Origin: Leucobacter sp. PH1c
GTDB lineage: Bacteria > Actinomycetota > Actinomycetes > Actinomycetales > Microbacteriaceae
Direction of reading: 5' to 3'
DNA: 64,000 bases
NCBI RefSeq assembly: GCF_000633415.1
Contig: NZ_AYMV01000007.1
Coordinates: 62,001 to 126,000 of the forward strand
Below, in pieces: positions 36,994 to 47,943 of the stretch (position 1 is the first letter of the stretch; every line of letters starts with the position of its first letter). A program made the translations under genes and the position numbers. The notes under the pieces are model-generated. The model did not search any database. It was not told the origin of the DNA and was given only the letters and a program-made list of their open reading frames with translations.

Positions 36994-38522
36994 CAGTTCT
37001 CCTTCGTGTTGTCGTTCGTCGATGAGGTCGGCAGCGGCCCCGAAATCTTCGTCGCCGGAGTAGCTCGCGGCGCCGCAGCGCTCGCCGCAGCGCCCTCGGC
37101 AGCTCGCGCGGCAGCTCGCGCGGCACGGTGCACGAAGGCGCACACCTCGGCGAAAGAGTCGGCGCTCGCGCGGGCATTGCCGAGCGGCGTGCCGCCGTTC
37201 GAGTAGGCGACGCCGGACACGGGATGCGTCCGGGCGATCTCGGTGCTCGGGAGGTGCGGGATCGTGATCCCGTGCCCCGCTTCGGCGTAGTCGAGGTGGG
37301 TGCGCTCCGCGGAGTGTCCGTGCCGCGCGAGCGTGTCGAGCACCAGCCGGGAGGCGTAGCTCGACGGCCAGGCCCGATCGTCGAGCCCGGAGACGCAGAG
37401 CACGGGGCCGGCGAAGCGCTCGATCGGGATCCGGCTGGCGCGCGCGAGCTCACGGTCGCGGAGCCCGTCGACGTAGATGTCGGCGTGCCGGTTCGGCGGC
37501 GCCTCGCCGCCCCACGGCTGCCAGTGCACCCCGGCGTTGTCGTGCCACAGGTGCTCGAGCGGCTCGCCGCCCGCGGTCCAGGTCGGGCCGTCCCAGCCCT
37601 CGGCGGGATCCGCGGCGCCCTGCGCGCCGAAGACGAACGCGCCGGGGACGAACGCGACGGCGCCGAGGACGAGCTCCGGGTATCGGGCCGCGAGCAGCAG
37701 CGTGAGCTCGCCCCCGCGCGACTGGCCGCTCACGAGCGGGGCGCCCCCGAGCGGGTCGAGCTCGTCGCGCGCGTACGCCAGGGCGCGCTCGAAGTACTCG
37801 AGCGGTGTGCGCGAGATGAAGTGCGGCAGGCCGGGCGCGCGGAAGTAGCCGAGTGCGAGTGCCTGGATGCCCTCGGCTGCGTAGAGTGCGGCGCGCGCCT
37901 CGTTGATGCCGCCGCCGGAGCCGTTCATCACGATGATCGTCGGGAAGGGGCCGGATCCTGCGGGCCGGAAGAGCGTGCCGACGAGCCCCGCCTCCCGCAG
38001 CTCGCTGCGCGTGACGCCCGGGGCGAGCAACTGCTGCTCGATCGTTGCCTGCGCGGGCTCGGGATCCGAGCCGTCCGCGAAGGCGCCCTCCGGCGCGTCG
38101 AGGTACCCGGTGCCGGGCACGTGCCGGGCGGTGATGCGCGTCACGAGGGGCGCCGTCACATCCTGCGGCTCCGAGCTGCCGCCGCGTGCGGTGTCGCGCG
38201 CCTGCGCCCAGAAGAGGCCCATGGCGTCGGCCACGCGGTAGTCGCCCGAGACGGGGGCCTCCGCGTCGAGATCGGCGGAGCCGTCGGCGCCGACGAGCAC
38301 GGTGGCGTCGGCCGCCCAGAGTTCCTCTCCGCGGAGCGTCTCGGCGCGCAGTGCGACGAGTGATCCCGGCACGGCGCCGCTGATCCGGATGGTGCGACGC
38401 TCGGAGAGCAGCCCGCGCTCGGGCGTCACCTGAAGCGCGAGGGCGCTGGATCCCGCGCTGCGTGCGCCGCCGCGCACCGTGTCACCGCGCACCGTGTCAC
38501 CGCTCTTCGCGCCGCCGCTCAT
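36993..38522 (-). CDS. BAAT/acyl-CoA thioesterase-like alpha/beta hydrolase
   Basis: A 509-residue protein with two parts: residues 30-140 a beta-sandwich like the N-terminal domain of bile-acid-CoA:amino-acid N-acyltransferase (BAAT), and 180-480 an alpha/beta hydrolase with nucleophile Ser268 in GQSRGGE, a likely Asp in SGLDDRAWPSS and His in YAEAGHG. Bacterial members are mostly uncharacterised thioesterases, acyltransferases or amidases. Ser replaces the Cys of vertebrate BAAT. The N-terminus has a GDTVRGDTVRGG repeat from a 15-bp tandem duplication. It overlaps the Ldh-like gene (ATGA). Confidence 0.82.
   Translation of the reverse strand: MSGGAKSGDTVRGDTVRGGARSAGSSALALQVTPERGLLSERRTIRISGAVPGSLVALRAETLRGEELWAADATVLVGADGSADLDAEAPVSGDYRVADAMGLFWAQARDTARGGSSEPQDVTAPLVTRITARHVPGTGYLDAPEGAFADGSDPEPAQATIEQQLLAPGVTRSELREAGLVGTLFRPAGSGPFPTIIVMNGSGGGINEARAALYAAEGIQALALGYFRAPGLPHFISRTPLEYFERALAYARDELDPLGGAPLVSGQSRGGELTLLLAARYPELVLGAVAFVPGAFVFGAQGAADPAEGWDGPTWTAGGEPLEHLWHDNAGVHWQPWGGEAPPNRHADIYVDGLRDRELARASRIPIERFAGPVLCVSGLDDRAWPSSYASRLVLDTLARHGHSAERTHLDYAEAGHGITIPHLPSTEIARTHPVSGVAYSNGGTPLGNARASADSFAEVCAFVHRAARAAARAAEGAAASAAAPRATPATKISGPLPTSSTNDNTKEN
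38471..38500. repeat. Tandem 15-bp duplication in the BAAT-like gene
   Basis: Two perfect copies of CGCGCACCGTGTCAC (38471-38485 and 38486-38500) encode the repeated GDTVR segment near the protein N-terminus. Confidence 0.85.
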
Positions 38523-39592
38523 CGCGTGGCCTCCCCGTGCGCTCGAGCGAGGTCCCGGAGGGTCGCGAGGTGCGCGGCGGGAAGCGACACCGTCGCGGGG
38601 ACCGTGCCGGGCGCTGCGTCACCGCCGGTGTCGCCGGTTTCATCGGAATCGCCGAGCGCATCGAAGCGCGACGGGAGGTGCCCGCCAGCGGCGCGCCAGT
38701 CCGCGGCGAGTCGCGCGGTGTCTTCGGCCGCCCTGGCACCGCCTGCGCGTGCCGGATCGAATGCGAGCACGAACGCCCCGCGTCCCGAAGCCGCAGCCCC
38801 GGTCTCCCGGCCGCCGACGGCCACGCCGGCGAGCAGTTCGACGAGCAGACCGCCCAGGGATCCGACGAGGCTCTCGGGCAGGATCGCGGCCACACTGGCC
38901 GGATCGACGGTGGGCGCGCCCGCAGCGTCGACCGCGAGGCCCGCGGGGAGCTGCTCCCCCGCGGCCGCCCGCTCACGGAGCGCGGCGAGCGTGAGCGGCG
39001 AGGTCGCGAAGTCCGCGACGAGCGGGGCGGCGTCCTTCCGGGGCGCCGCGATCGCGAGCGGGTTCGTGCCGATCGCGGGACGCGTGCTGCCCCACGGCGC
39101 GACGATCGCCGGCGCCTGCGCGCCGAGTAGCGCAACCGCGCCGGTCCGGGCAAGGTCGCGGGCCGCGAGCCCGAGCACCCCGAGGGCGCCGACCCGGCGG
39201 ATCCCGATCAGCCCGATGCCGTGCGCACGGATCCCGGCCTCGGCGCGGCGCACGGCGCAGGCGAGAGCGAGCGGGCCGGGGAGGCCCAGGGCGTCTACGG
39301 CGGAGATCGGCCCGGGGACGGTCTCGGGGTCCGGCGCGGAGTCGGGCGCAGCGTTCGCGTCCGCAGCACCGATCCGGCTGAGATCCTTCAGCAGCATGCC
39401 GACGCCGAAACCCGGGAGCCCGAGCTGCTCGGCCTCCGTGAGCCAGCGGGCCGCGCGCGCGGCGTCGTCCGCGGTGGCCTGCGCGGCCAGAGCGCTTCGG
39501 CCGACGTGCGCGCCGAGCACCGTGCCGAGCAGGTGCCGGAGCTCCGCCGCGGCGATGACCTCCCGGACCTCCGCGTCGTCGCGGGCACCCAC
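38519..39592 (-). CDS. Ldh-family (malate/L-lactate dehydrogenase type 2-like) protein, divergent
   Basis: A 357-residue protein of the NAD(P)-dependent Ldh/MDH2 family, which reduces 2-oxo acids or cyclic imines. Recognition rests on GTNPLAIAAP (175-184), the preceding APWGS segment and VADFATSPLT with the conserved Asp194. Two usual His motifs are changed: the SHG loop reads LPGFG near residue 59, and the HFG motif reads RVGALG near 133, so activity may be altered or lost. I start it at the GTG that shares one base with the permease stop (TAGTG). It lies inside a transporter operon. Confidence 0.75.
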   Translation of the reverse strand: MGARDDAEVREVIAAAELRHLLGTVLGAHVGRSALAAQATADDAARAARWLTEAEQLGLPGFGVGMLLKDLSRIGAADANAAPDSAPDPETVPGPISAVDALGLPGPLALACAVRRAEAGIRAHGIGLIGIRRVGALGVLGLAARDLARTGAVALLGAQAPAIVAPWGSTRPAIGTNPLAIAAPRKDAAPLVADFATSPLTLAALRERAAAGEQLPAGLAVDAAGAPTVDPASVAAILPESLVGSLGGLLVELLAGVAVGGRETGAAASGRGAFVLAFDPARAGGARAAEDTARLAADWRAAGGHLPSRFDALGDSDETGDTGGDAAPGTVPATVSLPAAHLATLRDLARAHGEATR

Positions 39593-40415
39593 TAGTACTT
39601 CACCCACGGCACGAGCCGGCGTTCGAGGAGCCCCTCGAGCGCCGTCGCGGCGTAGCCGAGCACCGAGATCGTCACGATGCCGACGTACATCTTCGAGACC
39701 GCGAAGGTCGACCAGGAGCTCCAGATGAGGTAGCCGAGGCCGCTCTGCGAGCCCACGAACTCCGAGGCCGCGATGATCACGAACGCGCCGCCGGTGGCGA
39801 GCTTCATGCCGGTGAAGATCGATGGCAGGGCGTACGGGAAGGACACGGTGAACCAGCGCTGCACGCGGCTCGCCCCGTTCGCCTTCGCGACGTCCGTGAA
39901 GAGGGTCGGGGTCTGCATCACTCCGCTCATGGTGTTGAAGAACAGGTAGAAGAAGACACCGATCGCGACGATCACGTACTTGCTCGTCTCGCCGAGACCG
40001 AAGATGAGGAGCAACAGCGGGAAGATCGCGACCTTGGGGATCGGGAGCAGGCTCGCGAAGATGGGCTCGAGCAGTTGCCGGAGCGGGCGCACGGAGCCGA
40101 GGAGCACGCCGAGGAGCACCCCGGGTACGGCTCCCATGACGAAGCCGATCGCAATGCGGGAGAGCGTCATGGCGGTGTGCTCGAGGAGGACGCCGTCGAG
40201 GAGCATCGTGACGAACGTCGAGACGATCGAGCTCGGCGCGGGGAAGAAGCGCGCGTCGAGCACGCCGACGCGGCTGAGCAGCTCCCACACGAGGAGCAGC
40301 ATGAGCGGCGTATAGGGGCCGATGCGGCGGATCCAGGGGGATCCGCGTTCCGCGGCGACGGCGCTGCGGAGCTCCTGCTCGATCTCTGCCGGGATCGCCG
40401 GCGCGGTCCGATCGC

Positions 40416-40419
<4 letters not shown>
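39592..40419 (-). CDS. ABC importer permease, SsuC/TauC type
   Basis: A 275-residue permease with six hydrophobic segments and the EAA-like loop VAKANGASRVQRWFTVSFPY of the nitrate/sulfonate/taurine group. PSSIVSTFVTML after the first helix is also typical of SsuC/TauC. Its ATG overlaps the ATPase stop (ATGA). The substrate is unclear: sulfonates, nitrate, pyrimidine precursors and aromatic acids are all carried by members. Confidence 0.87.
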
Positions 40420-41176
<757 letters not shown>

Positions 41177-41180
<4 letters not shown>

Positions 41181-42220
41181 TTGGCGGCAGCCTCCTGCGC
41201 CTGCTTCACGGCCGCGGCGAGGATGTCCGCGCGGAAGATGTCCTTGATCCGGGAGTCGCCGGAGAACTCGAGGGTGTCCCGGTCGCGGAAGAACTGCTCC
41301 TGCTCGGCCACGTCGGCCCAGTCGATCGCGCCCTCGGGGTCCTGCACGGTGAGGCCGATCTCCGTGAGCGTCGAGACGGGGAGATCCGTGTACTCGGCGA
41401 TGATCGCCTGGTCAGCGGGATCCTTCCAGCCGCCGTCCTCGAGCTCCTGCACGGCGCGCAGGTAGGCGGCGGTGAACGCGGTGACCGCCTCGGGGTACTT
41501 CTCGACGTACTCGCTGTTGAAGGCGAGCGCGCCCAGTTCGACCCCGGCCTGGTAGCTCACGTCGAGGATCTCGTGGCCGAGGCCCTGCGCCGAGATCGCC
41601 GAGGAGATGGGCTCGATGGTCCAGCTCGCGTCGATCGAGCCGTTCGCGAGCGCGGGCGGAATGTCGCCGGGAGACAGGTTCACGAGCTCGACGTCGTCGA
41701 GGCTGATACCCGCGGTGTCGAGGGCCCGGTACACCGAGTAGATGCCGAAGCCGCCCGTGCCGGGCACGCCGATCTTCTTCCCGCGGAGCTCCGAGACATC
41801 GGTGATCCCGGACGACTCGGAGACCATGAGCGGAGCCGGGTTCTTGCCCTCCTCCGGTACGCGCGAGACGCTCGCGATGACGGAGATCGACGCGCCCGCC
41901 TGGGTCGCGTTGAAGAGGCCGGCGCCCCAGGTCGCGCCGCCGGCGACGATGCCGCCCGTGCTCACCTGCTGGTAGGTCTCCCCCGAGCTCCCGCTCTTCG
42001 AGATGAGCTCGACGTCGACGCCGGCCTCCTCGAAGTACCCCTTCTCCTCCGCGATGAAGAACGGCGCGTAGTCCGCGTACGGGGAGTAGAGGAAGGTGAT
42101 CTTCGGGGCGTCAGCGGGATCGCCGGTTCCGCTCGGCTCGGCGCTCGAGGCGCACCCCGTCAGCAGGGCGGCGGCGGCAAGGAGGGCGACGCCCCCGGCG
42201 AAACGGCGACGAAGGCGCAT
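41177..42220 (-). CDS. ABC importer substrate-binding lipoprotein, SsuA/NMT1-like
   Basis: A 347-residue lipoprotein: basic MRLRRRF, a hydrophobic stretch and the lipobox LLTGC, then an NMT1/SsuA-type binding domain (YSPYADYAPFFIAEEKGYFE, then GVDVELISKSGSS, and LRGKKIGVPGTGGFG). It captures the importer substrate outside the membrane. GGAG lies 9 nt before the ATG at 42220; the frame is open further upstream but the signal peptide sets this start. It is the first gene of a six-gene unit whose genes all overlap. Confidence 0.88.
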
Positions 42221-42328
42221 GATTGGGCTCCAGTGGTGAGACTCGACGCGGCCCATCGCCGCGCATCCCGCCAATCTATCGCCCCGCATATGCCGCGCGC
42301 GCGAGGCGCGTCATATTCGGTCACACCA

Positions 42329-42341
42329 GGGGTTTCGCCCC
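42329..42341 (-). terminator. Short hairpin after aroB
   Basis: GGGG-CGAAA-CCCC on the minus strand, 3 nt past the aroB stop codon. It is short, so some read-through into the importer operon is possible. Confidence 0.4.
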
Positions 42342-42344
42342 GAT

Positions 42345-43517
42345 CTAGTTCGCGATTTCCTGGTACGCGAACTGCAGCATCGAATCGTCGACGCCGGCGA
42401 GCACGCGGGGCTTGCCGATCTCGTCGAGCACGATGAAGCGGAGCATGCCGGCGCGCGCCTTCTTGTCCCGCTGCATGGTCGCGAGGAGCCCCGCCCAGCG
42501 CCCCGCCGGGTAGTTGAGCGGCAGCGTGAGCGAGGAGAGGATCCGGCGGTGCCGATCCACGGCGGCGTCGGAGAGCGCCCCGGCGAGCCGCCCCAGCTCC
42601 GCGGCGTACATCATGCCGATGGAGATCGCGACGCCGTGGCGCCACTGGTAGCGCTCGGCGTGCTCGATGGCGTGTCCGAGGGTGTGGCCGTAGTTCAGGA
42701 TCTCGCGGAGCCCACCCTCGCGGAAGTCCTCCGAAACGACCCGCGCCTTGACGCCCACGGCGAGCTCGATGAGGCGCTGGAACTCGGGCGTCGACGGATC
42801 GGTCGCCCGGTCGACGTCGGCCTCGAGCAGCTCGAGGATCTCGGGCTCGGCGATGAAGCCGCACTTGGCGATCTCGGCGAAGCCGGCGAGCAGCTCGTTG
42901 CGCGGCAGGGTGTCGAGGAAGTCGATGTCGCAGATGACCCCGGCGGGGGCCGTGAACGTGCCGACGAGGTTCTTTCCCTCGGTCGTGTTGATGCCCGTCT
43001 TCCCGCCGACGGCCGCGTCGACCATGCCGAGCACGCTCGTGGGGATCTGCACGAGCCGCACGCCGCGCAGCCAGGTGCCCGCGACGAAGCCCGCGAGGTC
43101 AGTGACGGCGCCGCCGCCGAGCCCGATGATCGCGTCCGTGCGCGTGAAGTCGGACTGTCCGAGGATCTGCCAGCAGAACGCTGCGACCTCGACCCGCTTC
43201 GCGGACTCGGCGTCGGGCACCTCCGCGAGGAGGACCTGGCCGTAGCGCGTCTGCAGGGCGTCGCGGAGCTCGGTGGCGATCCGGCCGACCGTCGGCGTGT
43301 GAATGATGAGCACCTTGGCGACGCGATCCCCGAGCGCCTCGGGCACGCGCTCGATCGCGCCCCGGCCGATCGTGATCGTGTACTCGGACTCCCCGGTCAC
43401 CTGGATCTCGGTGAACGGCCCCCGCGGGGCATCGCTCGCGGCGGCCGTGGCCGCCTGCGTCTCTGCGGGCTCCTGCGCGCCTGCAGCGTCGCCGAGGGGC
43501 TGATCCTGGGTGGTCAT
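42345..43517 (-). CDS. aroB: 3-dehydroquinate synthase
   Basis: AroB converts DAHP to 3-dehydroquinate with NAD and a divalent metal, in the shikimate pathway. The 390-residue protein has GLGGGAVTDLAGFVAGTW for NAD binding, AAVGGKTGINTTEGKN for substrate, and the metal ligands Glu in ELLAGFAEIAKCG and His in ILNYGHTLGHAIE. The first 35 residues are an Ala/Gln/Glu-rich extension. It overlaps aroK by 4 nt and ends the minus-strand alaS-to-aroB run. Confidence 0.96.
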   Translation of the reverse strand: MTTQDQPLGDAAGAQEPAETQAATAAASDAPRGPFTEIQVTGESEYTITIGRGAIERVPEALGDRVAKVLIIHTPTVGRIATELRDALQTRYGQVLLAEVPDAESAKRVEVAAFCWQILGQSDFTRTDAIIGLGGGAVTDLAGFVAGTWLRGVRLVQIPTSVLGMVDAAVGGKTGINTTEGKNLVGTFTAPAGVICDIDFLDTLPRNELLAGFAEIAKCGFIAEPEILELLEADVDRATDPSTPEFQRLIELAVGVKARVVSEDFREGGLREILNYGHTLGHAIEHAERYQWRHGVAISIGMMYAAELGRLAGALSDAAVDRHRRILSSLTLPLNYPAGRWAGLLATMQRDKKARAGMLRFIVLDEIGKPRVLAGVDDSMLQFAYQEIAN

Positions 43518-44293
43518 GCTTCACTCCTTGTCGATGGCGCGGTCGCACCGCTGCCGGGGATGGGTCCGCGCTTCTTGCCGAAACTGCGGGCCCACTGGGC
43601 GACGCGTCTCGCGAGCTGCTCCTTCGTGGAGCGATCGGTGCGGTAGGTCACGTCGGCGACCGCTTCGTAGAGCGGGCGACGCTCTGCGAGGATCCGGCCC
43701 CAGGCGTTCGGGTCGTCTCGGAGGAGGGGCCTGCGCGAGAGGTTCGCGGTGCGTAGCACGGCCTCCTGCGTGGTCATCAGGAGCACCACCGGGTAGGAGG
43801 CGAGCAGCGTGCGCGTCTCCTCCGTCAGGACCGCTCCGCCGCCGAGTGCGACGATCCGGCCGCCCGGGAGCGCGAGCTCCTGCGCGATTACCTCCGCCTC
43901 GATCCGGCGGAACTCGGGTTCGCCGTGCGCCGCGAAGAAGTCGGTGATGGCGCCGTGCTCGCGGACGAACACGGCGTCGGTGTCGATGAACGGCACGCCG
44001 AGCTCGCGGGCGACGCGCTTCCCAAGGCTCGTCTTGCCCGCGGCCATCGGGCCGACGAAGACGATGGCCCGGTCCGGCAGTCGCGCGCCCGAGCGGCGAC
44101 GGCGGCGACGGCGGCTCCGCGTACTGCGGCTCGCGGTCGAGGACTCCGCCCCGGCCTCACCCGCGGTGTGCGCGCGCTCAGCAGGGCCCGCGGGTTCCGG
44201 GGAGTGCTGCAGCTCGGGCGTGGTGGGGGGCGCGGGCTTCGGCGCCGCGACGGGCGGGCCGACGGGGCGGCCGGCCCGGCGGGAGCCGGTCAC
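43514..44293 (-). CDS. aroK: Shikimate kinase with a long basic N-terminal extension
   Basis: AroK phosphorylates shikimate at O3. The kinase core (about residues 76-240) has P-loop GPMAAGKTS (81-89), FIDTDAVF for shikimate binding, and the GGGAVL and NLSRRPLL motifs. Before it lie about 75 low-complexity residues ending in an Arg-rich run (58-67); normal AroK is about 170-180 residues. The extension is probably disordered. Its ATG overlaps the aroC stop, which supports this start, although a start nearer residue 70 cannot be excluded. Confidence 0.94.
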   Translation of the reverse strand: MTGSRRAGRPVGPPVAAPKPAPPTTPELQHSPEPAGPAERAHTAGEAGAESSTASRSTRSRRRRRRRSGARLPDRAIVFVGPMAAGKTSLGKRVARELGVPFIDTDAVFVREHGAITDFFAAHGEPEFRRIEAEVIAQELALPGGRIVALGGGAVLTEETRTLLASYPVVLLMTTQEAVLRTANLSRRPLLRDDPNAWGRILAERRPLYEAVADVTYRTDRSTKEQLARRVAQWARSFGKKRGPIPGSGATAPSTRSEA

Positions 44294-45486
44294 GACTCGA
44301 TGACGGTCGACAAGCGCTCGGGGATCGCGGCGAGATAGGACTCGAGGTTCCGCTTGGTCTCCGCGACGCTGTCGCCGCCGAACTTCTCGGTGACCGCGTC
44401 CGCGAGGACGAGCGCGACCATGGCCTCCGCCACGACTCCGGCGGCGGGAACGGCCGAGACGTCCGAGCGCTGGTGGTGCGCCTTCGCCTCCTCGCCCGTT
44501 GCGACGTCGATCGTGGGCAGCGCGTGGGGCACCGTGGCGATCGGCTTCATGCCCGCGCGAACGCGGAGCACCTGCCCGGTCGTCATGCCCCCCTCGATGC
44601 CGCCTGCGCGGCCCGTCTCGCGAGCGATCCGGCCGTCGGCGATGTGCAGTTCGTCGTGGGCGGCGGAGCCGCGGCGGCGCGTGGTCTCGAAACCGTCGCC
44701 CACCTCGACCGCCTTGATCGCCTGGATGCCCATGAGTGCCCCGGCGAGGCGCGAGTCGAGACGGCGATCCCAGTGCACGTAGGAGCCGAGCCCGGGCGGC
44801 AGGCCGTAGGCGAGCACCTCGACGATGCCGCCGATCGTGTCGCCGGACTTCTTCGTGTCGTCGACCTCGGCGACCATGCGGGCGCTCGTCTCGGCGTCGA
44901 AGCAGCGGAGCGGGTCAGCGTCGAGTGCGGGGGTGTCCTCCGGGCGGGGCAGTGCGCCGCCCGCGGGAGCCTCGATCGTGCCGAGGGAGACCGTGTGGCT
45001 GACGAGGCCGATGCCGAGCTCGGCGAGGAAGGCGCGGGCGACGGCGCCGAGCGCGACGCGAGCGGCCGTCTCCCGCGCGCTCGCGCGCTCGAGCACGGGA
45101 CGGGCCTCATCGAAGCCGTACTTCTGCATCCCCGCGAGGTCCGCGTGGCCCGGGCGCGGCCGCGTGAGCGCTGCGCCGCGTCCGCGGGACTTCTCCGAGA
45201 GCTCGGTGGGCTCGGCGCTCATCACCTCGGCCCACTTGGGCCACTCGGTGTTGCCGATGCGGATCGCGACGGGTCCGCCGATCGACACGCCCTGCACGAC
45301 GCCGCCCGAGACGTGGAGCTCGTCCTGCTCGAACTTCATGCGCGAGCCGCGGCCATAGCCGAGCTTGCGGCGCGCCAAGTCGGCGCGGATCTCCTCGAGG
45401 GAGACGGGCACGCCAGCGGGCAGCCCCTCGAGAACGGCGATCAGTTCGGGTCCGTGGGACTCTCCAGCGGTAAGCCAACGCAGCAT
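44290..45486 (-). CDS. aroC: Chorismate synthase
   Basis: AroC eliminates phosphate from EPSP to give chorismate, using reduced FMN without net redox change. The 398-residue protein begins [15 protein letters not shown], and shows the family segments [19 protein letters not shown] and [15 protein letters not shown] lies about 10 nt before the ATG at 45486. It is 5 nt downstream of aroE and overlaps aroK by 4 nt. Confidence 0.96.
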   Translation of the reverse strand: MLRWLTAGESHGPELIAVLEGLPAGVPVSLEEIRADLARRKLGYGRGSRMKFEQDELHVSGGVVQGVSIGGPVAIRIGNTEWPKWAEVMSAEPTELSEKSRGRGAALTRPRPGHADLAGMQKYGFDEARPVLERASARETAARVALGAVARAFLAELGIGLVSHTVSLGTIEAPAGGALPRPEDTPALDADPLRCFDAETSARMVAEVDDTKKSGDTIGGIVEVLAYGLPPGLGSYVHWDRRLDSRLAGALMGIQAIKAVEVGDGFETTRRRGSAAHDELHIADGRIARETGRAGGIEGGMTTGQVLRVRAGMKPIATVPHALPTIDVATGEEAKAHHQRSDVSAVPAAGVVAEAMVALVLADAVTEKFGGDSVAETKRNLESYLAAIPERLSTVIES

Positions 45487-45491
45487 ACCCA

Positions 45492-46346
45492 CTATCCTCC
45501 CACACCGGCGGGTGCCGCTGCGCGCATGGCCTCGCGCACGCCCGCCTCGGCATCGAGCGCGCGCGTGGGGTCGCCGTGCAAGAAGATGCGGATCTGCACG
45601 ATCGCCTGCTCGATGAGCATGTCGGTGCCGGGGCTCGCCTGTCCACCCGCGCGGGTCCACGACGCGGCCAGGTGCGAGGGCCAAGGATCGTAGGCGACGT
45701 CGAAGAGCGGTGCCGCGGTGAGCGACTCGGGCAGCGCCAGGCCTGCGCCGGCGGGCCCCGGGAGTGTCGAAATCGTGAGGCTCGGCGCCCAGGCGGCGAA
45801 CCCCGGGTCGTCGAGGCCGGTCGACGCGCAGGCGAGCGCACGGGCGGGGCCGGACGTTCCGTCGAAGCGCGCAGCGAGCTCGGCGGCGGCCTCCGCTCGC
45901 CGGCCCGCGATGAGCACGTCGCTCGCACCGAGGCTGCGTGCCGCGAGCACCGCCGACACCGCGGTCGCTCCCGTGCCGATGACGAGCGTGCGGGAGGCGT
46001 CGAGGCCCGCCGCCGAGATGGCTCGGGCGAGTCCCGCCACGTCGGTGTTGAAGCCGTCCCAGCCGCCGTCCTCGCGGTGGCGCAGCGTGTTCACGACGCC
46101 GCTCTCCTCCGCAACCGGGTCGAGTGTCGTGGCGAGGCGGCGGGCCTCCTCCTTAAGCGGCATCGTGAGGGACAGCCCCCGCCACTCGGCGCCGCGACGC
46201 GCGAGGAAGGGTGCGAGGCCGGAGACCCCGCACCGCACCGCCGAATAGCGCCACGGCAGCCCGAGGACGCCGTACGCGGCGCGGTGGATGCGCGGCGAGA
46301 GCGAGTGCCCGATGGGCCAGCCGAGCACGCCCAGCTGCTCGGGCAT
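45492..46346 (-). CDS. aroE: Shikimate dehydrogenase
   Basis: AroE reduces 3-dehydroshikimate to shikimate. The 284-residue protein has [13 protein letters not shown] for substrate binding, the catalytic Lys in LTMPLKEEA, the GFNTDVAGL segment with Asn and Asp, and a GTGATAVSA nucleotide loop. The nucleotide loop GTGAT lacks the usual GAGG form, so cofactor preference should not be assumed. Its ATG directly abuts the mltG stop. Confidence 0.94.
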   Translation of the reverse strand: MPEQLGVLGWPIGHSLSPRIHRAAYGVLGLPWRYSAVRCGVSGLAPFLARRGAEWRGLSLTMPLKEEARRLATTLDPVAEESGVVNTLRHREDGGWDGFNTDVAGLARAISAAGLDASRTLVIGTGATAVSAVLAARSLGASDVLIAGRRAEAAAELAARFDGTSGPARALACASTGLDDPGFAAWAPSLTISTLPGPAGAGLALPESLTAAPLFDVAYDPWPSHLAASWTRAGGQASPGTDMLIEQAIVQIRIFLHGDPTRALDAEAGVREAMRAAAPAGVGG

Positions 46347-47444
46347 CTAGCAGCCCTTGCCCGGGTTCGCGGAGCACCACTCGTTCAGCCGCGCCACCGC
46401 GGCCTCGTGCTCTTCTTGCGTGACGCTGAACGCGGACTCACGGGTGTCGAGGTTGATCGCCACGAAGTAGAGCCACTCCCCCGGCTCGGGGTTCAGCGCG
46501 GCGTTGATCGCGTCGCGCCCGGGGTTCGCGATGGGGCCCTTCGGGAGCCCCTTGTGCACGTAGGTGTTCCACGGGTTGTCATCGGCGAGCGCCTCGTCGG
46601 TCGACCAGACGGATCCGTCCTCGTGCTGCCCCATGCCGTACTGCGCGGTGGAGTCCATCTGGAGCCGCATGTCCTGCGCGAGCCGGTTCTGGATCACTCG
46701 GGAGACCTTGCCGAAGTCCTCGATGCGGCCGCCCTCGCGCTGGATCATCGCGGCGATCGTGAGCACGCGCTCGCGATCCGCCTCGGCCACCCCGGCCTCG
46801 TCGAGCACGAGCTTCTGCTGGTCGACGAGGCGCTGGATCGCCTGGGCGCCCGTCGTGTCCGACTCGAACTCGTAGGTTGCCGGGAACAGCCAGCCCTCGA
46901 GGCTGTCGACGCCTGCGGGCAGGCCGAACGCCGCCGGATCCTCAGCCGCTGCCTGCAGCTCCTCGAGCGGGATGTCGCCGCCCGCGGAGACGAGTTCGAG
47001 CGTCTGGGCGACGGTCTTCCCCTCGGGGATCATCGCGGTGAGCTGCATGCGGTTCGCCGGATCCTGCAGCGCGTCGAGCGCCGCCTGCGAGCTCATCTGC
47101 AGCTTCAGCCGGTACGAGCCGGGCTGGAACTCCACCGCGGGATCCTGCGCGAGGAGGAGTTTGTAGAAGGCCTCGGAGGTCTTCACGACGTCCGCTTCCG
47201 CGAGCGACGCGGCGACGTCTTCGCCGATCTCGCCCGGCGTGATGACGATGATCGTGTCGCCGGTGCCCGTGCCCTCGTAGTCGTTCGAGGTCCAGCCGAG
47301 CGCCTCGGAGATCCGATCGCCGAACTGGGACCAGAGGTAGGCGCCCGCCGCGCCGAGCCCGCCGAGCAGCACGGCGGTGATCACGAGGACGATCGCGATC
47401 CGCTTGCCGCGTCCCGGGCGCTTCTCGCGTGTACGTGCGTTCAT
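46347..47444 (-). CDS. mltG: Endolytic murein transglycosylase
   Basis: MltG cleaves nascent glycan strands at the outer face of the membrane and so ends peptidoglycan polymerisation. The 365-residue protein has a short cytoplasmic basic tail, one TM helix (about 15-37), a LysM-like region and the YceG domain; the catalytic Glu is in TIAAMIQREGG, and MQLDSTAQYG-like and NTYVHKGLPKGPIANPG motifs follow. The tail ends in CSANPGKGC. It overlaps ruvX by 4 nt and abuts aroE. Confidence 0.94.
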   Translation of the reverse strand: MNARTREKRPGRGKRIAIVLVITAVLLGGLGAAGAYLWSQFGDRISEALGWTSNDYEGTGTGDTIIVITPGEIGEDVAASLAEADVVKTSEAFYKLLLAQDPAVEFQPGSYRLKLQMSSQAALDALQDPANRMQLTAMIPEGKTVAQTLELVSAGGDIPLEELQAAAEDPAAFGLPAGVDSLEGWLFPATYEFESDTTGAQAIQRLVDQQKLVLDEAGVAEADRERVLTIAAMIQREGGRIEDFGKVSRVIQNRLAQDMRLQMDSTAQYGMGQHEDGSVWSTDEALADDNPWNTYVHKGLPKGPIANPGRDAINAALNPEPGEWLYFVAINLDTRESAFSVTQEEHEAAVARLNEWCSANPGKGC

Positions 47445-47938
47445 GCGTCTGTCTCCTTCGCGATTGCTCCGGTCACCGAGACCGGGCTCCCCGGGGCCGT
47501 GTCCTGCGCGCGCTCGCTGTCGAGCGCGTGCTGCAGGATCACGACTGCCGCCGCCTGATCGATGATCGATCGGCTCTGTTTCGTCTTCTTGCCCGCTTGC
47601 CGGAGCTGCCCCTGCGCGGAGACCGTCGAGAGGCGCTCATCGACAAGCCGCACCGGTACGCCGTGCTCGGCGAGGCGCTCGGCGAGGAGCGCCGCGAAGT
47701 CCGTGGCGTCATCAGTTGAGGGCGTGCGCTCGCCGCGCATGTTGAGCGGCAGTCCGACGATCACCTCGAATGCATCGAGCTCGCTCGCGATCGCGCTGAG
47801 GCGCGCGAGGTCCGCGTCGCCGTCGGCCGCGCGCGGCACGGTCTCGACGGGGGTCGCGAGCATGCCGTGGAGGTCGGAGCGCGCGACACCGATGCGGGCC
47901 TTGCCCACATCGATGCCGAGCCGGACGCCGCTGCGCAC
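47441..47938 (-). CDS. ruvX: RuvX/YqgF family Holliday-junction resolvase-like RNase
   Basis: RuvX has an RNase H-like fold and is linked to 16S rRNA processing and possibly junction resolution. The 165-residue protein shows GIDVGKARIGVA with the first Asp, VGLPLNMRGE, VRLVDERLSTVSA with Glu, and SIIDQAAAVVIL with the last Asp. It starts with GTG 5 nt after alaS. The alaS-ruvX-mltG-aroE order is common in actinobacteria. Confidence 0.92.
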   Translation of the reverse strand: MRSGVRLGIDVGKARIGVARSDLHGMLATPVETVPRAADGDADLARLSAIASELDAFEVIVGLPLNMRGERTPSTDDATDFAALLAERLAEHGVPVRLVDERLSTVSAQGQLRQAGKKTKQSRSIIDQAAAVVILQHALDSERAQDTAPGSPVSVTGAIAKETDA

Positions 47939-47943
47939 GCCGC

